Positions 51,036 through 61,099 of a stretch of 64,000 bases of DNA are shown piece by piece. This DNA comes from Alphaproteobacteria bacterium (GTDB taxonomy: Bacteria; Pseudomonadota; Alphaproteobacteria; DSM-16000; Inquilinaceae), in NCBI GenBank assembly GCA_028284045.1, contig JANQSN010000019.1, positions 1 to 64,000 of the forward strand, read 5' to 3'. A model generated the notes under the pieces. The model was not told the origin of the DNA and ran no database searches. It saw only the letters and a list, made by a program, of their open reading frames with translations. The position numbers were made by a program, and so were the translations under genes. Each line of letters starts with the position of its first letter. Position 1 is the first letter of the stretch.

Positions 51036-53744
51036 ATGTCCGTGCGCAATCTCGACTACCTCTTCAAGCCGCGGTCCATCGCCGTCATCGGCGCCAGTCG
51101 GCGCGCCAAATCGGTCGGGGCCGTTCTGTCGCACAACCTGTTCAACGCGGGCTTCGAAGGCCCGGTCATGCCGGTCAATCCGCGCGAGCAGTCGGTTGAA
51201 TCCACGCTTTGCTACAATTCCATCGCCGATCTGCCGCTGACGCCGGACCTGGCGGTGCTGGTGGTGCCGCCGTCGACGGTGCCCGCCGCCATCGCCGAGT
51301 TGGGTGCGCGCGGCACCAAGGCCGCCGTCGTCGTCACCGCCGGCTTCGGTGAGGGCGGCGACGAGGAAGGCCAGCGGCGCAAGCAGGCGCTGTTGGACGC
51401 CGCCCGGCCGCATCTGATGCGCATCATCGGGCCGAACTGCCTGGGCATCATGGTGCCGCGCCACGGCGTCAACGCCAGCTTCGTCCACATCAACCCGCTG
51501 CCCGGCAACATCGCCTTCCTGACCCAGTCCGGCGCGGTGGCCACCGCGGTCGTCGACTGGGCCACCTATCGCGGCATCGGCTTCAGCCATGTGGTGTCGC
51601 TGGGCAACATGGCCGACGTCGATTTCGGCGACATGCTGGACTATCTGGCGGCCGACCCGGACACCAAGGCGATCTTGATGTACATCGAGTCGGTCACCCA
51701 TGCGCGCAAGTTCATGTCGGCCGGCCGGGCCGCGGCGCGCACCAAGCCGGTCATCGTGCTGAAGAGCGGCCGCACCGACGCCGCCGCCAAGGCCGCGGCC
51801 AGCCATACCGGCGCGCTGGCCGGCGCCGACGCGGTCTACGATGCCGCCTTCCGCCGCGCCGGCATGCTGCGCGTCAACGACATGGTGGAGCTGTTCGACG
51901 CCGTGGAGACGCTGGCGACCGGCGTGCGCATCAAGGGCGAGCGCCTGACCATCCTGACCAATGGCGGCGGCATGGGCGTGCTGGCTACCGAGGCGCTGAT
52001 CGAGAATGGCGGGACGTTGAGCGAACTGGCGCCGGAGACGGTCACCGCGCTCGACGAAGTGCTGCCGCCGACTTGGTCCAAGCACAACCCGGTCGACATC
52101 ATCGGCGACGCGCCGGGCGAGCGCTACGCCAACGCGATGAACGTGCTGTTGAAGGACCCGAACACCGACGCGGTGCTGGTGCTCAACTGCCCGCAGGCGA
52201 TCGCCGACAGCCACGAGGCGGCGGAAGCGGTGGTGGAGGCGCTGGGCAAGCAGCCCGACGCCCCCGTCCTGACGAGCTGGGTCGGCGAAGGGGCGGCGGC
52301 GGAGGCCCGCCAGCTCTTCGCGCGCAACCGCATCCCGACCTACGAGACGCCGGGCCAGGCAGCCCGCGCCTTCATGCACCTGGTCAACCACAAGCGGAAC
52401 CAGGAGCTGCTGGTGCAGACCCCGCCCTCGGTGGCGGAGCTGTTCCAGGCGGATCCGGACCGGGCGCGGGAGATCATCCACGCCGCGCTGGCCGACGGCC
52501 GGACCATGCTGAACGAGCCGGAATCGAAGGCCGTGCTGGAGGCCTACCAGATCCCGGTGGTCGACACGCGCATCGCCACGACGCCGGAGGAGGCCGCCCA
52601 GCTTGCCGAGAAGATCGGCCTGCCGGTGGCCCTGAAGATCCTGTCGCCCGACATCACCCACAAGACCGACAAGGGCGGCGTCCGCCTCAACCTGCATTCC
52701 GCCGACGAGGTGCATTTCGCCGCCGCGCGCATGCTGGCGACGCTGCAGGCGGCGGAGCCCGATGCCCGCATCGAGGGCTTCACGGTCCAGCAGATGGCCA
52801 ACATGCCGGGCGCCAGCGAGCTGATCGTCGGCATCGCCGCCGACCCGATCTTCGGCGCCGTGCTGCTGTTCGGCCAGGGCGGCACCAAGGTGGAGGTGGT
52901 CAAGGACAAGGTGATCTCGCTGCCGCCGCTCAACATGGTGCTGGCCCGCGAGATGATGACCCATACCCGCATCTACCGGGAGCTGAAGGGCTACCGGAAC
53001 ATCAAGCCGGTCGACCTCGACGCGGTGGCGCTGACCATGATCAAGCTGTCGCAGATGGTCACCGACATGACGGAGGTCATGGAGCTGGACATCAACCCGC
53101 TCATGGCCAACGACAAGGGCGTGCTGGCGCTGGATGCGCGGATCGGCATCCGCCCGCCGCTGGCCAAGGGCTCGCCGCGCCGCACTGCGATCCGGCCGGT
53201 GCCCCACTGGCTGGAGAAGGACCTGGCCCTCGACAACGGGATGACCTTCCGCCTGCGCCCGATCCGGCCGGAGGATCTGCCGCTGATCCAGGACATGGTG
53301 CATCGCTGCACGCCGGAGGACACGCGGCTGCGCTTCTTCGCACCGCTGCGGGAGCTGCCGCATTCCGCCGCCATCCGCCTGACCCAGATCGACTACGACC
53401 GGGAGATGGCGCTGGTCGCCATCGCCCCCGACGAAACCGACGGCACGCCGGCAATCCATGGCGTGGTGCGCATCACCGCCGATCCGGACAACGAGAAGGC
53501 GGAATTCGCGGTGATGGTCCGCTCCGACAAGAAGGGGGTGGGCCTCGGCTACCGGATGATGAAGGAGATCATCGACTACGCCCGCGACCGCGGGCTGAAG
53601 GTGGTGTTCGGCGAGATCCTGCGCGAGAACCACACGATGATCGAGATGTGCCGGGCGCTCGGCTTCGAGCAGTCGGCGCATCCCGACGAGCCGCAGACCA
53701 TGGTGCGCGCGGTGATCGATCTGGAGGCGGTGCCCGTCGAATGA
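51036..53744 (+). CDS. ADP-forming acyl-CoA synthetase fused to GNAT acetyltransferase
   Basis: 902 residues. The N-terminal ~460 are the CoA-binding and ligase domains (LDYLFKPRSIAVIGASRR; GPNCLGIMVPRHG; SHTGALAG with the phospho-His). Residues ~480-700 are an ATP-grasp domain (GLPVALKILSPDITHKTDKGGV; DINPLMAN). The last ~180 are a GNAT domain (LRPIRPEDLPLIQDMV; GLGYRMMKEIIDYARDRG). This is the Pat/PatZ architecture that acetylates and silences acyl-CoA synthetases; whether the ligase half is active is unclear, as many lack activity. Confidence 0.92.
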   Translation: MSVRNLDYLFKPRSIAVIGASRRAKSVGAVLSHNLFNAGFEGPVMPVNPREQSVESTLCYNSIADLPLTPDLAVLVVPPSTVPAAIAELGARGTKAAVVVTAGFGEGGDEEGQRRKQALLDAARPHLMRIIGPNCLGIMVPRHGVNASFVHINPLPGNIAFLTQSGAVATAVVDWATYRGIGFSHVVSLGNMADVDFGDMLDYLAADPDTKAILMYIESVTHARKFMSAGRAAARTKPVIVLKSGRTDAAAKAAASHTGALAGADAVYDAAFRRAGMLRVNDMVELFDAVETLATGVRIKGERLTILTNGGGMGVLATEALIENGGTLSELAPETVTALDEVLPPTWSKHNPVDIIGDAPGERYANAMNVLLKDPNTDAVLVLNCPQAIADSHEAAEAVVEALGKQPDAPVLTSWVGEGAAAEARQLFARNRIPTYETPGQAARAFMHLVNHKRNQELLVQTPPSVAELFQADPDRAREIIHAALADGRTMLNEPESKAVLEAYQIPVVDTRIATTPEEAAQLAEKIGLPVALKILSPDITHKTDKGGVRLNLHSADEVHFAAARMLATLQAAEPDARIEGFTVQQMANMPGASELIVGIAADPIFGAVLLFGQGGTKVEVVKDKVISLPPLNMVLAREMMTHTRIYRELKGYRNIKPVDLDAVALTMIKLSQMVTDMTEVMELDINPLMANDKGVLALDARIGIRPPLAKGSPRRTAIRPVPHWLEKDLALDNGMTFRLRPIRPEDLPLIQDMVHRCTPEDTRLRFFAPLRELPHSAAIRLTQIDYDREMALVAIAPDETDGTPAIHGVVRITADPDNEKAEFAVMVRSDKKGVGLGYRMMKEIIDYARDRGLKVVFGEILRENHTMIEMCRALGFEQSAHPDEPQTMVRAVIDLEAVPVE

Positions 53745-53769
53745 GGGTGCGCGGCGGCCGGCCGGTCCG

Positions 53770-54486
53770 ATGGCGCGGCTGATCGGTCGGCTGGGCAAGG
53801 CCCTGGGGCTGGTGGTGATCGTCTTGGCCGCCGCCGCCGGGGCCTATGTCGGGACGGCCTGGGGTCTCGGGCGGCTGGCGGTCAATGCCGACGCCGAGCC
53901 GCCGGCGGCGGGTGCGGGCATCGAGATCGGCCTGTCGTCCAACGGCGCCCACACCAATCTGCACCTGCCGGTGGTCAATCCGGTGGTCGACTGGTTCGCG
54001 GTGTTCCCGCCGGCCAACGCCCCCGCGCCCCCCGATTTCGTCGGCACGGTGTCGGTCGGCTGGGGTCATCGCGACTTCTACCTGACCACGCCGACCTGGG
54101 ACGATTTTCGGCTGTCGACGGGCTTGCGCGCGGTGCTGGGCATCGGGCCGTCGGCACTGCATGTCGCCTATTGGCCGCCGGGTTGGCGGGCGACGGAACA
54201 CCAGGCCTTCCGGGTTTCGGAAGCCGCGTTCCGCCGCCTCGTCGCCTATGTCCTGGCGGCTGCGTCGGTCGATCCCGCCGGCACCGCGCCCGCCCGCCTG
54301 ATCCCCGGCTTCAGCTATGCCGGCAACGACGCCTTCTACGAGGCGGCGGGACGCTACAGCCCGATCCTGACCTGCAACGAATGGGTCCGCCGCGCGCTGG
54401 CCGACGCCGGCATTCGCACCGCCCGCTGGGCCGTCATGCCGGATCCCCTGCTCCGCCACGCAGCCGCTCTGGCGGGCGACTCCTGA
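53770..54486 (+). CDS. TIGR02117/DUF2459 membrane-anchored protein
   Basis: 238 residues. An N-terminal membrane helix (LGLVVIVLAAAAGAYVGTAWG) precedes the DUF2459 region: IGLSSNGAHTNLHLPV, VSVGWGHRDFYLTTPTWDD, and YSPILTCNEWVRRALADAGI with the conserved Cys and Asn. The family is sometimes noted near urease genes; its job is unknown. It follows the synthetase gene by 25 bases. Confidence 0.88.
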   Translation: MARLIGRLGKALGLVVIVLAAAAGAYVGTAWGLGRLAVNADAEPPAAGAGIEIGLSSNGAHTNLHLPVVNPVVDWFAVFPPANAPAPPDFVGTVSVGWGHRDFYLTTPTWDDFRLSTGLRAVLGIGPSALHVAYWPPGWRATEHQAFRVSEAAFRRLVAYVLAAASVDPAGTAPARLIPGFSYAGNDAFYEAAGRYSPILTCNEWVRRALADAGIRTARWAVMPDPLLRHAAALAGDS

Positions 54487-54577
54487 CGCCATGATATTGT
54501 CGGGCCGCCATTGATGACGCGCGTCCCGCCGTGGTGCCAGCCCTCGACGACCAAGCTGCCGGAGACCGTCTTTCCAC

Positions 54578-54646
54578 GTCATCTCCGCGCAAGCGGAGAT
54601 CTCCAACCGTTTGAGGCGAAAAGATTCCCGCTTGCGCGGGAATGAC
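54578..54646. repeat. Two inverted hairpin repeats (REP-like)
   Basis: ATCTCCGC-GCAA-GCGGAGAT at 54581-54600 and ATTCCCGC-TTGC-GCGGGAAT at 54624-54643, flanked by GTC and GAC. They are diverged copies of one unit (GTCAT...CCGCGCAAGCGG...) in opposite orientation, a type scattered through proteobacterial genomes. It may also end transcription of the gene before it. Confidence 0.75.
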
Positions 54647-54679
54647 GCTCAAGATTGAGCCAGTGTTTTCAATGATCTC

Positions 54680-54949
54680 TCAGCCAACCAATTGGTGTTC
54701 GATACGCCGTTGTTGCTCGAAGAGCTCTTCAAAAACCGTCTCCGCCGGAATTGCCGCGCCACTTGATCTTGCTTCTATGATTTTTCTCCGCAACTCTTCA
54801 ATTTCTTCCGGCGACCCCAATTGTTGCGACTCAGGTTCATCGTAGTTGAATACGGCCACCTCCAAGAAATGCTCCGGCGACTCATAGCCGCCTCTCGCGG
54901 CCTTATGTCGAATTAGATCTTCTGTTTCTTTGCGGATTTTAATGCTCAC
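54680..54949 (-). CDS. RHH-type antitoxin-like protein, orphan
   Basis: 89 residues, GTG start. SIKIRKETEDLIRHKAARGGYESPEHFLEVAVFNY is a ribbon-helix-helix domain; the second half is an acidic, helical tail (EEIEELRRKIIEARSSGAAIPAETVFEEL) like the toxin-binding part of ParD-type antitoxins. No toxin gene is adjacent. The gene is more A/T-rich than its neighbours, so probably acquired. Confidence 0.65.
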   Translation of the reverse strand: MSIKIRKETEDLIRHKAARGGYESPEHFLEVAVFNYDEPESQQLGSPEEIEELRRKIIEARSSGAAIPAETVFEELFEQQRRIEHQLVG

Positions 54950-55043
54950 AATCTTGCATCCAAGCTTGAATTGACTCTTCTCAGGATGGCGCGCTTCGCA
55001 AAGCCCGTCAAATCCCGGCTGTCGGCGGACGAACCCACCCCCA

Positions 55044-55736
55044 TCACCACCGTACGAACGCCCGCATGTGAAAGGCGGCCTGGTCGGGGTCCGACGTGAA
55101 GGCGCGGCCGACCGGGCAGGCGCGCCGCGCCCGGCAGCCGGCGTCCCGGCAATCGGACCCGGCGTCGGAGACCACATGATCGCGGCAGCGGCCGACGGCA
55201 TAGTCGACCGCCCCCTCCGCGCCGCGGGCGAAGGCCTCCACCGGACAGGCGGTCAGGCACGGCTTGTCGGCGCAGGCTAAGCAGGGCGCCGGTCGCGCAT
55301 CCGGGACCGGCAGGTCAACCGGCTCGGCGAACACCAACGCTCCGCGATAGGCGTGCCATAGCCCATAGGTCGGATGGATCATCATCCCCAGCGGCGACGG
55401 GCTGACGGCGTCCGCCTTGCGCGCCCAGGTCAGAAACGGCAAGGCCGGCCGGGAGAACGGGAAGACCGCGGCGGCGCCGAGGCCGGCCGCGGCGTGGCCG
55501 ATCACCCGCGCGCTCCACCGGTCCAGGGGGTGGGGCTGGCCATCGTGCCGCTCCGCGCTGGCGGCGAACACCGGCCACATCTCGGGACCGGCGTTGCCGA
55601 CCAGCACGATCGCCGCCGCCGCCCGCCCGTCGGGCAAGGCCGGGACGCCGTCACCCGAACCCGGCCGGAAGCCGCCGCGGGCGATCAGCCCCAGCGGCTG
55701 CAGCGCCGCCGCGATATCGTCATAGCTGAGCGTCAT
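55044..55736 (-). CDS. 4Fe-4S protein of the QueG-like type
   Basis: 230 residues. The C-terminal half has a ferredoxin-like Cys set (CLACADKPCLTACPVEAF, then CRDH, SDCRDAGCRARRACPVG). The N-terminal half (FRPGSGDGVPAL, AIVLVGNAGPEMWPVF) matches QueG-like epoxyqueuosine reductase relatives but the protein is shorter than QueG (~350). It is a member of the short ferredoxin group found in alphaproteobacteria, role unknown. Confidence 0.75.
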   Translation of the reverse strand: MTLSYDDIAAALQPLGLIARGGFRPGSGDGVPALPDGRAAAAIVLVGNAGPEMWPVFAASAERHDGQPHPLDRWSARVIGHAAAGLGAAAVFPFSRPALPFLTWARKADAVSPSPLGMMIHPTYGLWHAYRGALVFAEPVDLPVPDARPAPCLACADKPCLTACPVEAFARGAEGAVDYAVGRCRDHVVSDAGSDCRDAGCRARRACPVGRAFTSDPDQAAFHMRAFVRW

Positions 55737-55913
55737 GCGCTTAGATTGTACTGCCCCTGGGGTTGCCCCGCCCGCGTGCCGATCGTTTTCGTCTTGCGGC
55801 TCGGGCGGCGGCTATCGCCTAATATCGTTCTTCCGCACGACGGACCCAACCGTCGGCGGCGATGCCCGGGCACCGCGAGCGCCCGGCGAGAGACGGCGAG
55901 GAGGACATAGCCC

Positions 55914-56711
55914 ATGACTTTACACGAGGCGGAGGCCGGCTCGGAGCAGCCGGTGGACCGGCGACCGGCGATACGGTCGCTGACGGTCGACGACCTGAAG
56001 GACATCCTGGCGCGCGGCTTCGCGGATTTCCGCGCGGTGCCGACGCATCTGATCTTCCTGTTGCTGATCTACCCGGCGATCGGCCTGTTGGCCGCCCGGG
56101 TCAGCGCCGGCGAAGAAATCCTGCCGATCGTCTGGCCGCTCTTGGCCGGCTTCACGCTGATCGGCCCGGTGTTCGCCACCGGCATGTACGAGCTGAGCCG
56201 GCGGCGCGAGGCCGGCCTGCCGGTCAACCGGTTCAACCTCTTCTCGGTGCTGCAGTCGCCATCGCTGGGCGCGATCGTCATGCTCGGCATCGTCCAGGTG
56301 GTGATCTACGTCCTGTGGATCGTTGTTGCGCGGGCGCTCTACGACGCCATGTTCCCCGGCGACATGGCACTATCGCTCTACGCCTTCCTGGAGGAGATCC
56401 TGACCACCGAGACGGGCTGGATGCTGATCGGCGTGGGCAGCGCCGTCGGCCTCGTCTTCGCCGCGGTGGTCTTGGCGGTCAGCGCCGTGTCCTTCCCGAT
56501 GCTGCTGGACCGGCGGGTCGACGCGACGACGGCGATGGTAACCTCGATCCGCGCCTCACTGACCAACCCGCTGGTGATGGCGGTCTGGGGCCTGATCGTC
56601 GCCGTATCGCTGCTGGCGGCCGCCCTGCCTTTCCTGGTCGGGCTCGCCGTGGTGATGCCGGTGCTCGGCCACGCCACCTGGCATCTCTACCGCAAGGTGG
56701 TGGCCGACTGA
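55914..56711 (+). CDS. DUF2189 integral membrane protein
   Basis: 265 residues with about six membrane helices. RSLTVDDLKDILARGFADFRAVPTHLIFLL and GPVFATGMYELSRRREAGLP are typical of DUF2189. The family is common in alphaproteobacteria, and its function is not known. It is followed by a GC-rich inverted repeat (GGGCA ... TGCCC) that may end the transcript. Confidence 0.9.
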   Translation: MTLHEAEAGSEQPVDRRPAIRSLTVDDLKDILARGFADFRAVPTHLIFLLLIYPAIGLLAARVSAGEEILPIVWPLLAGFTLIGPVFATGMYELSRRREAGLPVNRFNLFSVLQSPSLGAIVMLGIVQVVIYVLWIVVARALYDAMFPGDMALSLYAFLEEILTTETGWMLIGVGSAVGLVFAAVVLAVSAVSFPMLLDRRVDATTAMVTSIRASLTNPLVMAVWGLIVAVSLLAAALPFLVGLAVVMPVLGHATWHLYRKVVAD

Positions 56712-56748
56712 GCAGCCCCCGGGCAGGCCATCGGCTTGCCCGTGTTAA

Positions 56749-58034
<1,286 letters not shown>

Positions 58035-58067
58035 ATTGCGGAGATTGGGGCGAAATAAACAAATAAC

Positions 58068-58619
58068 GTGCGGGCGCGAATTGAAGAGTCACTCATAGAA
58101 TTAATGCTGATGGATAACTACTTGAACCCATTGTTTGGCGGCATAATTGCTGTAGCAGTTGCAGCTGCGACAGCATACTTCACTACCAAAATAAAATTCC
58201 GATCAGAAAGAAGGAAAATTGATGAAGATTGGCGCTCTAAAGTCTTGGAAAAATATTACGGAGAGTTTGGTGATTTTCAAAAACTTGCGCAGCAATTCTC
58301 AATTGGAGTAATTTTTTTCGAAGATCGATCACAAAAAGATCATCATCAAAAGATTTTCATTCCAAGACAATTTAACTTAACGATTGGACGATCAGATGAG
58401 AATGACATTATTTCTAAAGATGTGACTGTATCTCGACTGCATGCTTTGTTATCTTCTGACAACTCTGATGTATATATTGAGGATATTTTTCCAACTAACA
58501 AAACTATCATAAACGGCAACCAAATAGACGGCCGCGTGAAACTTTCAAATGGTGATCATTTAGAATTCGGGAAAGTAGAAATGAAGTTCAAGAAAATAAC
58601 CGGCTGGATAAATGAATAA
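58068..58619 (+). CDS. FHA-domain membrane-anchored protein in AT-rich insert
   Basis: 183 residues. A membrane helix lies near 23-41 (LFGGIIAVAVAAATAYFTT), then a charged helical linker, then an FHA domain (~95-180): LTIGRSDENDI, VSRLHALL, and IINGNQI, the residues that bind phosphothreonine. It is a reader of phospho-signals at the membrane; no kinase is next to it. Start uncertain: GTG 58068, or ATG at 58104 or 58110. The gene and its flanks are strongly A/T-rich, unlike everything around, so it came from outside. Confidence 0.7.
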   Translation: MRARIEESLIELMLMDNYLNPLFGGIIAVAVAAATAYFTTKIKFRSERRKIDEDWRSKVLEKYYGEFGDFQKLAQQFSIGVIFFEDRSQKDHHQKIFIPRQFNLTIGRSDENDIISKDVTVSRLHALLSSDNSDVYIEDIFPTNKTIINGNQIDGRVKLSNGDHLEFGKVEMKFKKITGWINE

Positions 58620-58785
58620 CATAAATTCTCTTTTTGCAAATATTTTGTCATCACACTGAGATCACTCGATTTGAATCTGCTTCTTCGAGCGCTTATGTGA
58701 AGGAGGCGTTTGTAGGTCGTCAATACGAGTATGGATCAGATTCTTAATCAGGTTTCCCGATCCACCGAACTCTGCGACGTCGGCA

Positions 58786-58904
58786 GGGTCAAGCGCATCG
58801 CCGAGATCTCCATGAACGAGGAGGAGAAGGTGATGTTCGACCACTTGGGGAACGCGCTGAAGGTACCGGTGGCAGTCACCGAGGTGATGCTGACCGGTCT
58901 ATAG
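58786..58904 (+). pseudogene. Remnant of a second mdh 3' end
   Basis: Codes for RVKRIAEISMNEEEKVMFDH and then a tail ending VTEVMLTGL and a stop, matching the last ~39 residues of the intact mdh ([19 protein letters not shown] ... VTETMLAEL) with many silent and some coding changes. No upstream part of mdh is present. It lies directly after the AT-rich insert. Confidence 0.85.
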
Positions 58905-59067
58905 ATAGCCCCACCGTCTTTATTCGTAGCAAAACTAATGTCTTAGCGGGTCGGCCGGTCTGCCGACAGCGCATCTCTCAGCCGGTCTCCCGGGGCGTAG
59001 ACTGGAAGGCTGACACTGCGGCACCGCAGTGCCCGTCATCCGCGTGCAACCCGGGAGACCGGTCCCA
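58786..59067. repeat. mdh 3' end and spacer, copy B
   Basis: Partner of 57755-58034. It ends where the CBS gene begins, so copy B supplies the original-looking mdh-to-CBS junction, while copy A leads into the AT-rich insert. Confidence 0.75.
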
Positions 59068-59504
59068 TGTTGAACAGAACCGTCCGCGACGTGCTGGGCG
59101 GCCAATTTGTCGTCTGGCTGCCGCCGAGCGCGACCGCCCGCGACGCCGCCCGGATCATGTCCGACCGCCATGTCGCCAGCGTCGTCGTCGAGGGCGACGA
59201 CGGCCACCTCGTCGGCATCTTCACCGAACGCGACATGCTCGACCGGGTGGTCGCCCCCGGCCGGGACGCCGACAACACGACCCTGAGCGACGTGATGACG
59301 CCGCACCCCCTGACCATCGCTGCCGACAGCACGGTCGCCCACGCGATCAACGAGATGAAGGATTGCGGCCTGCGCCATCTGCCGGTGATGGAGGGCGGGG
59401 CGGTGATCGGCGTCGTCTCGATGCGCGACTTCATCAGCGAAGAGGTCGCCGCGGTCGACCACGAGCAGGCCAACCGCACGGCGGTCTGGCAGTATCTGCG
59501 CTGA
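59067..59504 (+). CDS. CBS-domain pair protein
   Basis: 145 residues made of two CBS domains: TARDAARIMSDRHVASVVVEGDDGHLVGIFTERDML in pieces, then LTIAADSTVAHAINEM and HLPVMEGGAVIGVVSMRDF. Such small proteins bind adenine nucleotides and act as sensors. ATG at 59067 follows GGGAGACCG. Probably once sat directly after mdh. Confidence 0.92.
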   Translation: MLNRTVRDVLGGQFVVWLPPSATARDAARIMSDRHVASVVVEGDDGHLVGIFTERDMLDRVVAPGRDADNTTLSDVMTPHPLTIAADSTVAHAINEMKDCGLRHLPVMEGGAVIGVVSMRDFISEEVAAVDHEQANRTAVWQYLR

Positions 59505-59530
59505 GGGAGGACGCGGGCGCGACCGCCGGC

Positions 59531-60280
59531 TCAGTCGGCAAGCCGCTCTACCAGAGGCTGCCACTGACCCATCGAGATGAAATGCGCGTAGATCGGCTGT
59601 AGCCAGCCGCGCCGCCGCCAGTCCAGCAACACGGCGTCCTCCAGCGCCTCGAACCGCTGCGGGTCGATGACGTGGAAACCGCCGACCGCCCGGGTCGTGC
59701 CGTCGGGCAGCCTGAGGTCGGCCCGGTGCGGCACCAGCAGGTCCTGCGCGACCAGCGCCCGCGTGAAGATCTCCGTGGCCTGGTGCTCGCGGTGGAAGGC
59801 GACGCACAGCTTCAGCGCCCGATCGAGCAGCTCGCTGCGCTCGCCGTTGCGGAACAGAGGCTCGCCGCCATCGGCCCCGACCCAGGCGCAGGCCTCGTCG
59901 ATGCACAGGCCCAGCCGCTCGCTGCCCTCGCCGCCGGCCAGGATGAACGGATAGCGCCGCACATAGGCCGGCACATAGGCGGACCGGGCCCACCGCCCGT
60001 CCGCCCCGACGAACAGGTTGCGCCCCTCCTGCAGACCGAGGATCGCCACCGGCGCCGGCGTCTCGCCGGACACGAAGACGATGGCGTAGCTGCGGGCGGC
60101 GGCGGCGAACTCCGCGGCATTCAGGAAAATCGAAATGGTCGCGCGCGCGTGGTCGTAGTTGCCGCGGCCGAGACGAAGCTCACCATGACGGCGCCGGTCG
60201 ATCAGCACCGGCCGCCCATAGAAGGGGGGCAGTCGCGGCAGCGTGGGCTCTTGGGCCTGGTCCGCCAATGCGGCCTCCAA
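59531..60280 (-). CDS. SapC-family protein
   Basis: 249 residues. PPFYGRPVLIDRRRHGELRL, AEFAAAARSYAIVFVS, PVAILGLQEGRNLFVGADGRW and AYVPAYVRRYPFIL are the SapC-family pieces; the C-terminal half has GGFHVIDPQRFEAL. Named after a Campylobacter S-layer secretion protein, but in alphaproteobacteria its job is unknown. It stands alone on the minus strand. Confidence 0.9.
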   Translation of the reverse strand: MEAALADQAQEPTLPRLPPFYGRPVLIDRRRHGELRLGRGNYDHARATISIFLNAAEFAAAARSYAIVFVSGETPAPVAILGLQEGRNLFVGADGRWARSAYVPAYVRRYPFILAGGEGSERLGLCIDEACAWVGADGGEPLFRNGERSELLDRALKLCVAFHREHQATEIFTRALVAQDLLVPHRADLRLPDGTTRAVGGFHVIDPQRFEALEDAVLLDWRRRGWLQPIYAHFISMGQWQPLVERLAD

Positions 60281-60597
60281 TCCTGTCGCGGGGTTGGCGA
60301 GGATCGGGGTCGGCCTGGTCGGCTGCTCGGCCCCGGGGCGCGGAAGTCGTCCGCCCGACGTCGTGATACACGAGCCGTGAAGGCGAAGCCAGGGGCTGCG
60401 ACGGCGGAGGGCCGCCGATCGTCGCCGACCGGAGCTGCGAAAAAGAAGAGGCCGGAACGACGGCGTGGGGGCACCCTCGAACCGGCCAGTTTGTCAGGAG
60501 TACAGGGAAGAGGAACGCAAACCACCCCGCCCGGAAATCCGTGGGCTGCGGCCGGCGGCAGCGGGCGGGGCGGTCGCCGCCGCCGGCCGAGCCCCGG
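60281..60597. other. Intergenic stretch with GC hairpin, no supported gene
   Basis: 317 bases. Near 60550-60589 GGCCGGCGGC and GCCGCCGGCC can pair across a 16-base loop just after the glycine-zipper gene (minus strand), where a terminator would be expected, but no U-run follows. The rest holds the sapC promoter side and nothing I can name. Confidence 0.45.
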
Positions 60598-60870
60598 TCA
60601 GCAGCCGACTTGGCTGCCGCCGACCGCACCGGTACCGGCCCCGATCAGGCCGCCGGCGACCGCACCGGTCGTTCCGCCGGCCAACAGGCCGATACCGGAT
60701 CCCAAGGCGCCGAGCCCGACGCCGCCGATGGCCGCGTTCTGGGCGGCACACGGATTGCCGCGATAGCCGACGTCATAGCCGCTCTGATTGCCGGCGCAGG
60801 CGCCGAGCAGCAGGCCGGTGGCGGCGGCGGTGAGCAGGATGCGCGTGCGCGTCGCAATACGGTGGGTCAT
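60598..60870 (-). CDS. Glycine-zipper lipoprotein
   Basis: 90 residues. Signal peptide with lipobox LLLGAC (Cys25), then a short polar stretch with two Cys and a Gly-rich membrane segment (AAIGGVGLGALGSGIGLLAGG, GAVAGGLIGAGTGAVGG) with the GxxxG repeats of glycine zippers. Such proteins (SlyB/osmotically-inducible types) sit in the outer membrane. Ends in Cys. Confidence 0.85.
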   Translation of the reverse strand: MTHRIATRTRILLTAAATGLLLGACAGNQSGYDVGYRGNPCAAQNAAIGGVGLGALGSGIGLLAGGTTGAVAGGLIGAGTGAVGGSQVGC

Positions 60871-60980
60871 GACGAAGCCTCCTGGCGAATGTCGGGTCCG
60901 GTCGAACGTCCGTCCGGATCACATGATCGAGGCTAGCGCCGTCGCGGAGCCGAGAAGTGTGATCGCGGTCACGACCGGCG

Positions 60981-61018
60981 AAAAAAAGAAACGGGCCGGC
61001 ACCGGCGCCCGCCGGCCC
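60981..61018 (-). terminator. Minus-strand intrinsic terminator
   Basis: Read on the minus strand, GGGCCGGC and GCCGGCCC pair over a 10-base loop, followed by GTTTCTTTTTTT. That is a good stem plus T-run. No minus-strand gene runs into it from 61.1-62.8 kb, so it may stop an antisense RNA or shield the lipoprotein promoter. Confidence 0.6.
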
Positions 61019-61099
61019 TGGCGTCGACCGGAGGCTGCGGCTACCGTGGCCGCCGCAGTGCCCGGCAAGGGCAGGACCGCTCGCCACCACCGCCGCCGC

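Noticed and set aside
52073-53782. Long plus-strand frame overlapping the acyl-CoA synthetase gene
   Set aside because: Gly/Ala/Arg-rich shadow reading of a strongly conserved gene in GC-rich DNA.
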